In this document: piece after piece, positions 45,854 through 53,326 of the stretch | How the letters are laid out: each line of letters begins with the position of its first letter | How positions within the stretch are numbered: position 1 is the stretch's first letter | Assembly: GCF_900102315.1 (NCBI RefSeq) | Contig: NZ_FNBL01000005.1 | Coordinates: forward strand, 1 to 64,000 | Length of the DNA stretch: 64,000 nt | Source of the DNA: Celeribacter baekdonensis | GTDB taxonomy: Bacteria; Pseudomonadota; Alphaproteobacteria; Rhodobacterales; Rhodobacteraceae | Direction of reading: 5' to 3' | The notes under the pieces: model-generated | What the model saw: only the letters and a program-made list of their open reading frames with translations | The model's database searches: none | What the model was told of the DNA's origin: nothing | Made by a program: the position numbers and the translations under genes

Positions 45854-47143
45854 TTAGTAGTTGGATTTGATCTGAACGCAGGTCTTGGTTTCGGTGTTGT
45901 ACATGCCGCAACCGAGATCCTTCCAATCCGACATCAACACAGCGGATTCCGGCAAGAAATCGGTCCATGCATCGCCCGGAACCTCAGCGGTTTGGGAGAT
46001 GATATCGAACTGACCATCGGCCTGAATTTCACCAATCAGAACCGGCTTCGAGAGGTGGTGGTTGACGTTCATCACAGCGGTGCCGCCGGTGAGGTTCGGG
46101 AACTCTTGACCGTACATTGCCGTGCGCACAGCGTCCACATCGGTGGTGCCGGCGGCCTCAACGGCGCTCACCCACATGTTGAAACCAATGTAATGGGCTT
46201 CCATCGGGTCGTTGGTCACGCGCTCTTCGCCCATTTTGGCTTTCCATGCGGCAATGAACTCATCGTTAAGCTCAGATTCCGCGGATTGGAAATAGTTCCA
46301 AGCGGCCAAGTGCCCCACAAGGTTGGAGGTGTCGAGACCGGAGAGCTCTTCTTCACCGACCGAGAAGGCCACAACCGGGATGTCATCGGCGGAAATGCCA
46401 GCCGCCGCGAGTTCTTTGTAGAATCCGATGTTGGCATCGCCGTTGATGGTCGAAATCACGCCGACTTTTTTACCGTCTGCGCCCAGCGCCACAACGTCAG
46501 AGACGATTTTGGACCAATCGGAGTGACCAAACGGGGTGTAGTTCACAAAGATGTCCTCAGCCGCGATGCCTTTGGATTTGAGGTAGGACTCAAGAATGTT
46601 GTTCGTGGTGCGCGGGTAGACATAGTCAGTGCCCAAGAGCGCGAATTTCTCGACCCCCAGCTCATCGAGGAAATAATCCGTCGCCGGGATCGCCTGTTGG
46701 TTCGGCGCAGCGCCGGTATAAAATACGTTTTTGGAGGATTCTTCGCCCTCATATTGCACCGGGTAGAACAGAAGTCCGTTGAGCTCTTCGATCACCGGCA
46801 GCACAGATTTGCGCGACACGGAGGTCCAGTTGCCGAACATCACGTCCACATTATGCACGGTCAAAAGTTCGCGGGCTTTTTCAGCGAACAGCGGCCAGTC
46901 GGACGCCGGGTCCACAACCACAGCTTCGATTTGACACCCCAGAACGCCGCCTTTGGCGTTTTGTTCGTCGATGAGCATCAACATCGTGTCTTTGAGCGTG
47001 GTTTCGGAAATCGCCATCGTCCCCGAGAGCGAGTGCAACACACCAACTTTGACCGGGCACTCGGCGAAGGCCGCAGAGGCCATCGCGGTGCTAGCAAAAA
47101 GAGCAGTCGCCAGAGTGGCTTTGAGTTTGGTTTTCACTTCCAT
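45854..47143 (-). CDS. urtA: Urea ABC transporter substrate-binding protein UrtA
   Basis: 429 residues with a signal peptide (LATALFASTAMASAAFAE) and a mature start CPVKVGVLHSLSGTMAISET. The family-typical NWTSVSRKSVLPVIEELNGL, YPVQYEGEESSKNVFYTGAAP and DYVYPRTTNNIL follow, as in UrtA/FmdD-type proteins binding urea or short amides. AAGGGA precedes the ATG. First gene of urtABCDE; its promoter lies in the 548-base gap to the chemoreceptor. Confidence 0.95.
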   Translation of the reverse strand: MEVKTKLKATLATALFASTAMASAAFAECPVKVGVLHSLSGTMAISETTLKDTMLMLIDEQNAKGGVLGCQIEAVVVDPASDWPLFAEKARELLTVHNVDVMFGNWTSVSRKSVLPVIEELNGLLFYPVQYEGEESSKNVFYTGAAPNQQAIPATDYFLDELGVEKFALLGTDYVYPRTTNNILESYLKSKGIAAEDIFVNYTPFGHSDWSKIVSDVVALGADGKKVGVISTINGDANIGFYKELAAAGISADDIPVVAFSVGEEELSGLDTSNLVGHLAAWNYFQSAESELNDEFIAAWKAKMGEERVTNDPMEAHYIGFNMWVSAVEAAGTTDVDAVRTAMYGQEFPNLTGGTAVMNVNHHLSKPVLIGEIQADGQFDIISQTAEVPGDAWTDFLPESAVLMSDWKDLGCGMYNTETKTCVQIKSNY

Positions 47144-47195
47144 GTTCCCTTGTTGGAAGCCGCAGGATTGCGGCGTCTGCCTTTAAAAGGCGCCC

Positions 47196-47211
47196 ATTCA
47201 ATTGATTGAAT
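47196..47211. promoter_or_regulatory. Palindrome upstream of urtA
   Basis: ATTCAATTGATTGAAT is a perfect 16-base inverted repeat with a 2-base centre, 53-68 bases upstream of the urtA ATG. It has no T-run context of a terminator on the sense strand of either gene and is placed like an operator or activator site. The binding protein is unknown. Confidence 0.45.
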
Positions 47212-47280
47212 TTTTGGACAAAACGCCTACATTCCCCTTTGCAGCGTAATTCAGTTGCTGTGAATGCGGTGGTGGCTACC

Positions 47281-47296
47281 GGCAAGTTCGTCGCCA
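47281..47296 (-). promoter_or_regulatory. Possible sigma-54 promoter of urtA
   Basis: Read on the minus strand, TGGCGACGAACTTGCC has the invariant GG and GC 10 bases apart and the TTGC of sigma-54 promoters, though the TGGCAC half is imperfect. It would give a leader of about 130 bases. Nitrogen control of urea uptake makes this plausible, but the match could be chance. Confidence 0.3.
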
Positions 47297-47497
47297 CCGC
47301 ATGTCCTCTTTCGCACCTCAGATGTCGGGATGTCCCTCGGCAATGGCGCGCAGGGTTAGTCTGTGTTCTCAGAAAACGCGCACACAAGCCTGTATACAAA
47401 TGCACAAATGCCCGCGGATCAAATCCAGTATGTTTGATTATTTTTTAGGCATGTGTTCAAAGAATTGTCATATTGATGCGCGAAAGATAAAGGTATG

Positions 47498-47523
47498 GTG
47501 TTTGCTTTGCTCACGGCAAACAC
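47498..47523. promoter_or_regulatory. Inverted repeat upstream of the chemoreceptor gene
   Basis: GTGTTTGC (47498-47505) and GCAAACAC (47516-47523) are perfect 8-base inverted copies 10 bases apart. The half-site centres are 18 bases apart, somewhat under two helical turns, compatible with a dimeric regulator. They lie about 170-195 bases upstream of the chemoreceptor start. Confidence 0.4.
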
Positions 47524-47691
47524 TGTCTGAGGCCAAGTGATTCCGCCGCCTCCCGCACTCTAAAATATATACAACTTGAGTGATTCCGCGCCGATCAACC
47601 GAATATTAGCACCTTACTGCAACCTTACCCGTCAAGTGACACAGGACCCTTTCACAGTTCGGGTTCGGAAAATGACGGAACGGAGCGCAGT

Positions 47692-50490
47692 ATGAAGACG
47701 AAAATCAGGACCCTCCTTGGATCGGTCGCGGCCAAAATTTTGGTAATTATGCTGGCGCTGGCTGGAACCACCGCCGCTGCGATCCTCGTGTCTGGTTCAC
47801 TGATCTCAACGATCAATGATGAGGTTGAAACGCTTGTGGACGATTCTATTCCGCCACTTGAAACGGCCTCTGGTATCGCCAATTCCGTGTCCAGCCTCAA
47901 AGATGCAATCAACACGCTGCTGACCACAAACTCACATCTCGCCATCGAATCCAATTCCGACACCGTGCGCGAAACGCGGTCACGTCTTTTGACTCAGATC
48001 CAGGATCTGGATCTCGATAAATACGCGAATGTCGAGACCGAAATGAGTGCTCTTACCTCCGACATTGATACATTGATGGCCGCCCGTAGCGCCGAATTGA
48101 TGGCCCAAAGTCGCAACATGAAAGCGCTCTCAACACTCAACCAGCAATCGCGTGAATTGAGTGAAACCCTACAGGGCCGGATTGACCGCGCCTCATTTGC
48201 GCTGTTGCTGGCCGGGAATAATGCCAGTTCGAAATCCAACCAAAGTCTCAAACATCTCCTTAAACGCGAAGTTGATGCTCTGAAACTCGCATTGCTACTC
48301 AAGGCAGAATTGAATCTCACAGTTGGGGCAACCCAGGCGCTTCTTGAAACCAACGATTTCGGAACCCGCTCGGACCTTCAGGCGATGGCCGGCGAGGCAC
48401 AGGCACGGATTGATGCCCTGCTCGTGGAAATGGAACACAACACGTCTTCTGCTGAGTTCGTGCCTTCCATTCGCGAAGCCTCCGCTTTTCAGGCCGAATT
48501 TATTACTTTGTCACCTTCCGATATGAAGGTCCGCGCCCGTCTTTTGCGCACGTCCCAAGAGACCCTGAACGAAGTGACATCGCAGGCTGTGGAACGTGTT
48601 CTTGCGGGCCTGGATACCGAAAGCACAAATACGCTCGCGCAAAACGCCAAAGTCGTCAAAGACCTCCTCGACACTGACGTCAAGAACATCACCGATCTCG
48701 CGCGCCTCGATACCTCGCTCAAATCCATCTTGATCAAAGCTCTGCAAGGTGCGGCCTCCATCAACGCGGGGTATATCCATGCCTTGCAGTTTGAAATTGA
48801 TGGCGAGACCCCACAGATCCGGGAGACGTTGCAAAATCTCCCGCCTGACCTCGCAGAAAAAGTGGTCTTGCTTCTTGAGGCCACCAATGCCGAAACCGGT
48901 CTCTTAGCCACCCGGATCGAAGCTCTGGAGGCACGTGGTTTGGGCCAAATCGCAACCGACTCTGTCTCATCGGGCCTTTTGCGGATCAGTGACATTGTCA
49001 TGAGCATTTCAAAAGACTCCATCGTCGGCATCTCAGACGCGAGCCAAACGTTGATGGGAACCGCCAAACAAGCTTCTGTAACAATGAATGGAATCGCCTT
49101 GATTGCTGCGGCAATTGTTCTTGGCGCACCAGTTTTGACTTTCCTCCTGATTATGCGCCCCCTGTCCGCCGTGACAGCAAGCACCGAACGCCTTGCCATT
49201 GGGGACATGTCAGAAATCAAACGCGTTGGGGGCCGATACGGAGAAATCGCGAGACTGTTCTCCGCCCTCACAGTGTTCCGCAACAATCTGGTCGAAAAAG
49301 ACCGTATGGAAAGTGAAGCTACCGAAAATGCTCGGCGTGCAACCCAAGTGCAACAAGAAGCTGCACGCGAAAAAACGGAACGCGAAGCAGCAGAACTTGA
49401 ACGGCAAAAACAACAAGCCGCCCGAGACCGGGAACGCGAACTTGCCACCGAACAGGAGCGACGCGCACTTGAAGATGCCGCAGAGTCCGAACGCAAAGCC
49501 CGCCACGCCGAACAAAGCGCTGTCGTCGAAGCACTCGCGGAGGGGCTCCGCCGCCTGTCCCAAGGTGACGTTCGCCAAACGATTGATCAACAATTTCCAG
49601 AGAGCTACGAACAACTGCGCATGGATTATAACGCGGCGGTCAGCTCTTTGCGCTCGGTGGTCGAACGCCTCTCCGAAACAGCTCAAACCATTCACTCGAA
49701 CTCGGGTGAGATTTCAAACGCCGCTGATGATTTGTCTCGCCGGACAGAGCGTGCTGCATCAACACTCGGCGAAACCGCATCAGCGTTGACGCAATTGACT
49801 GCGGCCGTCAAATCTGCCGCTGACGGAGCAGCCTTGGCAAACAAAACCGTTGGTGGAGCAAAGATGAATGCTCAATCTGCAAGCACGGTGGTGAAAGAGG
49901 CGATTTCTGCTATGGATGCTATCTCTGAATCCTCGGAAAAAATTTCCAAAATCATCAGTGTGATCGACGATATCGCCTTTCAGACCAATCTCCTTGCACT
50001 CAACGCAGGCGTCGAAGCCGCCCGTGCGGGCGAGGCAGGCCGTGGCTTTGCGGTTGTTGCATCCGAAGTCCGCGCTCTGGCCCAAAGATCCTCAGAGGCC
50101 GCGCGTGAAATCAACAACTTGATTTCAGAATCCGGGCAAGAGGTGGGTCGTGGCGTTTCCCTCGTCGACCAAACGGGCGAAGCCCTCCGCTCGATTGTGC
50201 ATGATGTTTCCGAGATTGCCACCCATATGTCAGAGATTGCGACCTCTGCTGAGGAACAATCCGCTGGGATTTCCGAAATCAACACGGCGGTCGCCAACCT
50301 TGATCAAACCACTCAACAAAACGCGGCTATGTTCGAAGAGACAACAGCCGCAAGCTTTTCACTGGCTAACGAGGCTGCGACGCTCAGCGAGATTGTTTCA
50401 CAGTTTGTTTTGAAAGAAGACGCTTCTGTGCCCTCCACCAAACCAATCCCCGCCTCAAGCAGTAAAGTTGACTTCAGCATCGCGTCCTAA
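47692..50490 (+). CDS. Methyl-accepting chemotaxis protein
   Basis: 932 residues. TM1 (about 12-38), a large helical periplasmic sensor domain of about 425 residues, TM2 (about 466-488), a HAMP domain, a charged coiled coil (about 540-620, rich in Glu/Arg/Gln), a second HAMP-like segment (RRLSQGDVRQTIDQQFPESY), and the signalling domain with hairpin tip DDIAFQTNLLALNAGVEAAR (about 760). It would bind an unknown small molecule in the periplasm and steer flagellar motion through CheA/CheW. The C-terminus lacks a CheB/CheR-docking pentapeptide. Codon use is less GC-rich than the neighbours. A GGAG site precedes ATG 47692. Confidence 0.95.
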   Translation: MKTKIRTLLGSVAAKILVIMLALAGTTAAAILVSGSLISTINDEVETLVDDSIPPLETASGIANSVSSLKDAINTLLTTNSHLAIESNSDTVRETRSRLLTQIQDLDLDKYANVETEMSALTSDIDTLMAARSAELMAQSRNMKALSTLNQQSRELSETLQGRIDRASFALLLAGNNASSKSNQSLKHLLKREVDALKLALLLKAELNLTVGATQALLETNDFGTRSDLQAMAGEAQARIDALLVEMEHNTSSAEFVPSIREASAFQAEFITLSPSDMKVRARLLRTSQETLNEVTSQAVERVLAGLDTESTNTLAQNAKVVKDLLDTDVKNITDLARLDTSLKSILIKALQGAASINAGYIHALQFEIDGETPQIRETLQNLPPDLAEKVVLLLEATNAETGLLATRIEALEARGLGQIATDSVSSGLLRISDIVMSISKDSIVGISDASQTLMGTAKQASVTMNGIALIAAAIVLGAPVLTFLLIMRPLSAVTASTERLAIGDMSEIKRVGGRYGEIARLFSALTVFRNNLVEKDRMESEATENARRATQVQQEAAREKTEREAAELERQKQQAARDRERELATEQERRALEDAAESERKARHAEQSAVVEALAEGLRRLSQGDVRQTIDQQFPESYEQLRMDYNAAVSSLRSVVERLSETAQTIHSNSGEISNAADDLSRRTERAASTLGETASALTQLTAAVKSAADGAALANKTVGGAKMNAQSASTVVKEAISAMDAISESSEKISKIISVIDDIAFQTNLLALNAGVEAARAGEAGRGFAVVASEVRALAQRSSEAAREINNLISESGQEVGRGVSLVDQTGEALRSIVHDVSEIATHMSEIATSAEEQSAGISEINTAVANLDQTTQQNAAMFEETTAASFSLANEAATLSEIVSQFVLKEDASVPSTKPIPASSSKVDFSIAS

Positions 50491-50497
50491 ACCGCGC

Positions 50498-50535
50498 AAG
50501 GCGCTCAAATGGCCACGCGCCGATTTGAGCGCCTT
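50498..50535 (+). terminator. Strong hairpin after the chemoreceptor gene
   Basis: AAGGCGCTCAAAT (50498-50510) and ATTTGAGCGCCTT (50523-50535) form a perfect 13-bp stem with a 12-base loop, 8 bases after the stop codon. The tail is TTAT rather than a T-run, but the As at the foot would make it work in both directions. The rest of the gap to 50739 holds no gene and presumably the pta promoter. Confidence 0.7.
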
Positions 50536-50739
50536 ATCCCGCCTCCGGCTCATTGAGACAGCTCTGACTGTTCTCGCGGGCAATTTGGCAGCCGGAAGTG
50601 GTGCACGACGATTATCAACATGATAAAAGTGTTCAAGTTTCATAAAACCTCAGGTTTGCATTGATATGGCTCATAGAGCCGCACCACTTTATGTCACAAG
50701 TGTAAGGCAACTGAAATTCCAGCACAGCAAGGATTGCAC

Positions 50740-52125
50740 GTGACTGTATTCCAAAATGTTCCATTCGATCAGCTTGAGATCGGCATGGAGGCCGAGACCC
50801 GGCGTTTATGCGTCGCCGATGATCTATATGTTTTTGCCCATGCTTCAGGCAATTTGAATCCAATGCATCTCCCGCATGAGGATGGCGACAAAGACGGAAA
50901 GCCTGAAGCCGTTGCGCCCTCATTTTGGGTTGGTTCTCTCATTTCATCAGTCCTTGGAAATCGTCTTCCAGGTCCGGGAACACTCTACAAATCTCAGAGC
51001 CTTCGGTTTCTCGGTCGCGCCCATGCCGGGGACAAGTTGGTTGCCCGCGTCAAGCTGATCCGTAAAGAAAATGACCGTTGCGCGGTTTTTCATACAACAG
51101 TGTCCCTCGCAGATGGAACCCTGTTGGTGGACGGCGAGGCCGAAGTTATTGCGCCAGATAAAAAAGACAGCTTTGATGCGCATGACGTGCCAGGCCTCAC
51201 TGTCGAAAGCCATCGTCATTTTGATAAGCTGTTAGAGATGGCCGAGCCACTGCCAGCAATCAGAACTGCCATCGTCGCGCCCGAGGATGTCAATTCATTG
51301 CGTGGAGCGTTGCTGGCAGCAGAGCACACAATTATCATCCCGATCTTGATCGGAGATCAGGATAAAATCACCCGTACGGCGCAAGAGAATGGCCTATCCC
51401 TCGACGGCATCGAAATCATACACTGTACAAATCACACTGAGGCGTCTCAGATTGCAGTCAACATGATTCACGAAAAACGTGCGGCGGCCATTATGAAGGG
51501 GCACCTGCACACAGACGACCTTTTGCGACCGATTTTACGATCAAACGGCGGATTGAAAACGGGACGCCGCATCAGCCACATTTTTGTCATGGATGTCCCC
51601 GGCCTTCCGCATGTGTTGATGGTAACGGACGCGGCAATCAATATTGCACCTGACCTCCCCACGAAAGTGGATATCGTTCAGAACGCCATCGACCTTGCGC
51701 AAAGTCTTGGAATCAAGCTCCCGAAGGTGGGGATCTTGTCCGCCGTTGAGACTGTGAACCCAAAAATCCCGTCAACACTTGACGCCGCCGCCCTATCGAA
51801 AATGGCGGAGCGCGGTCAAATCACCGGCGGAATCGTGGATGGCCCTCTGGCCATGGACAATGCAGTAAGCTTGGCTGCGGCGCGGACAAAAGGCCTAAAA
51901 AGCCTTGTTGCCGGATGTGCCGAAATCCTTGTTGTACCCAATTTGGAAAGCGGAAATATGTTGGCCAAGGAGCTGTCTTTCATCGCCCATGCAGAAGCAG
52001 CGGGCGTCGTCATGGGCGCGAGCTGCCCGATCATTTTAAATTCGCGTTCGGACAGTGACAAATCCCGCCTCGCCTCTTGTGCGGTTGCCGCGCTGCACGC
52101 CCACCGGATGCAAGGCCTTCTCTAA
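50740..52125 (+). CDS. MaoC hot-dog domain fused to phosphate acetyltransferase
   Basis: 461 residues. Residues 1 to about 140 are a MaoC-like hydratase/hot-dog domain (ASGNLNPMHLPHEDGD holds the usual hydratase histidine region). Residues about 150-461 are a PTA/PTB domain (AAIMKGHLHTDDLLRPIL, HIFVMDVPGL, VMGASCPIILNSRSDS). The transferase swaps acyl-CoA and phosphate to give acyl phosphate for the kinase encoded next. GTG 50740 is preferred to TTG 50734 because AAGGA at 50729-50733 is properly spaced only for the GTG. Stop overlaps ackA (TAATG). Confidence 0.9.
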   Translation: MTVFQNVPFDQLEIGMEAETRRLCVADDLYVFAHASGNLNPMHLPHEDGDKDGKPEAVAPSFWVGSLISSVLGNRLPGPGTLYKSQSLRFLGRAHAGDKLVARVKLIRKENDRCAVFHTTVSLADGTLLVDGEAEVIAPDKKDSFDAHDVPGLTVESHRHFDKLLEMAEPLPAIRTAIVAPEDVNSLRGALLAAEHTIIIPILIGDQDKITRTAQENGLSLDGIEIIHCTNHTEASQIAVNMIHEKRAAAIMKGHLHTDDLLRPILRSNGGLKTGRRISHIFVMDVPGLPHVLMVTDAAINIAPDLPTKVDIVQNAIDLAQSLGIKLPKVGILSAVETVNPKIPSTLDAAALSKMAERGQITGGIVDGPLAMDNAVSLAAARTKGLKSLVAGCAEILVVPNLESGNMLAKELSFIAHAEAAGVVMGASCPIILNSRSDSDKSRLASCAVAALHAHRMQGLL

Positions 52126-53288
52126 TGGGACAACGCATTCTGACGGTGAATGCCGGATCGTCTTCGGTCAAATTTGCCCTCTATACATCTGGTGAAGGCC
52201 CCAAAATGATTGCGCGCGGTCTCGTACAGGGCATCGGATCAAATCCAAGTTTCAAGTTCAAACATGGTGGGCCGGACAGCACACACCCCATCAAAGCATC
52301 CAATCAAACCGACGCCCTCGCGGTGATCCTTGAGAAAATCACACCGCTTTTGGAGGGCCAGGAGGTCGCAGGCGTTGGGCACCGTATTGTTCACGGCGGC
52401 CCTTTGCGCGCCACGCCGACCGAACTCACCGACGATGTGATGGCCGATCTTGCGACCTTCAATCCACTTGCCCCACTACACCAACCGCACAATCTGTCGG
52501 CGGTCGAGGCGGCCAAACGCGCCTTTCCCTATGCGCTGCAAATCGGCTGTTTCGATACGGCGTTTCACCGCAACCACCCTTGGGAAAACGATATTTATGC
52601 GATCCCGAGGCGGTTCTACAAACAGGGGATCAAACGCTATGGCTTTCACGGCCTGAGCTATGATTACGTCTCTCATCAGATCGTCCGAGAACGCCCGGAG
52701 TTGCGCAACAAGCGCTTGATCATCGCACATTTGGGCAGTGGTGCCTCCATTTGCGCGGTAAACAACGGGCACTCGATCTCATCCACCATGGGGTTTTCGC
52801 CGCTCGATGGGCTCCCGATGTCGACGCGTTCCGGTCAGCTTGATCCCGGCATTCTCCTGTACCTGATGGAAACGGAAGGCATGAGCGTGAAAGAGCTGAC
52901 ACATATGCTCTATCACGAATCCGGGCTGTTGGGCTTGTCGGAGCTCAGCGCGGATATGCAAGTTTTGGAAGCCTCAGACGCCCCCGAGGCCAAGGATGCG
53001 ATAGAGTATTTCGTCTATCGTGTGCGGCGTGAAATAGGGGCGATGGCGGCAACGCTATCTGGCATCGACGCGCTGATTTTTTGTGGCGGGATCGGGGAAA
53101 ATTCGGCCAGGATTCGCGCCCAAATCATTGATCGACTTGGGTATCTTGGCATTGAGCTGGATGGGGACGCCAACGACTGCAATGCCCGAGACATCGGCAA
53201 AGGCCCGACGCCTGTGATGGTCATTCCAACGGACGAAGAACAGGTGATCGCGAATGCGGTGGCACGGGCGTTAAACCCGCACCACTGA
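52125..53288 (+). CDS. ackA: Acetate kinase
   Basis: 387 residues, normal length. Converts acetyl phosphate plus ADP to acetate plus ATP, or the reverse. Motifs are TVNAGSSSVKFALY at the N-terminus, GVGHRIVHGGP, the catalytic region FDTAFHRNHPW, LIIAHLGSGAS and GGIGENSARIRAQI. ATG 52125 overlaps the last base of the transacetylase stop, so the two enzymes are made together as a Pta-Ack pathway. It converges with the ABC permease gene 38 bases on. Confidence 0.95.
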   Translation: MGQRILTVNAGSSSVKFALYTSGEGPKMIARGLVQGIGSNPSFKFKHGGPDSTHPIKASNQTDALAVILEKITPLLEGQEVAGVGHRIVHGGPLRATPTELTDDVMADLATFNPLAPLHQPHNLSAVEAAKRAFPYALQIGCFDTAFHRNHPWENDIYAIPRRFYKQGIKRYGFHGLSYDYVSHQIVRERPELRNKRLIIAHLGSGASICAVNNGHSISSTMGFSPLDGLPMSTRSGQLDPGILLYLMETEGMSVKELTHMLYHESGLLGLSELSADMQVLEASDAPEAKDAIEYFVYRVRREIGAMAATLSGIDALIFCGGIGENSARIRAQIIDRLGYLGIELDGDANDCNARDIGKGPTPVMVIPTDEEQVIANAVARALNPHH

Positions 53289-53326
53289 GCAGAGGCCGTT
53301 TTCCCATTCAGACCTTCCTATCCGCA

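Larger units (their letters stand above)
47144..47691. other. 548-base divergent regulatory region between urtA and the chemoreceptor
   Basis: No credible gene. It contains several unexplained symmetric elements: ATTCAAT-TG-ATTGAAT (47196-47211), a sigma-54-like GG-N10-GC element on the minus strand (47281-47296), an inverted repeat GTGTTTGC-N10-GCAAACAC (47498-47523) and a direct repeat AGTGATTCCGC (47536-47546 and 47579-47589). Base composition is more AT-rich than the surroundings. It must hold the promoters of urtA and of the chemoreceptor gene. Confidence 0.6.

Noticed and set aside
47206-47448. An 80-codon plus-strand frame in the urtA-chemoreceptor gap
   Set aside because: No ribosome site, composition unlike a protein, and it crosses the elements that look regulatory.
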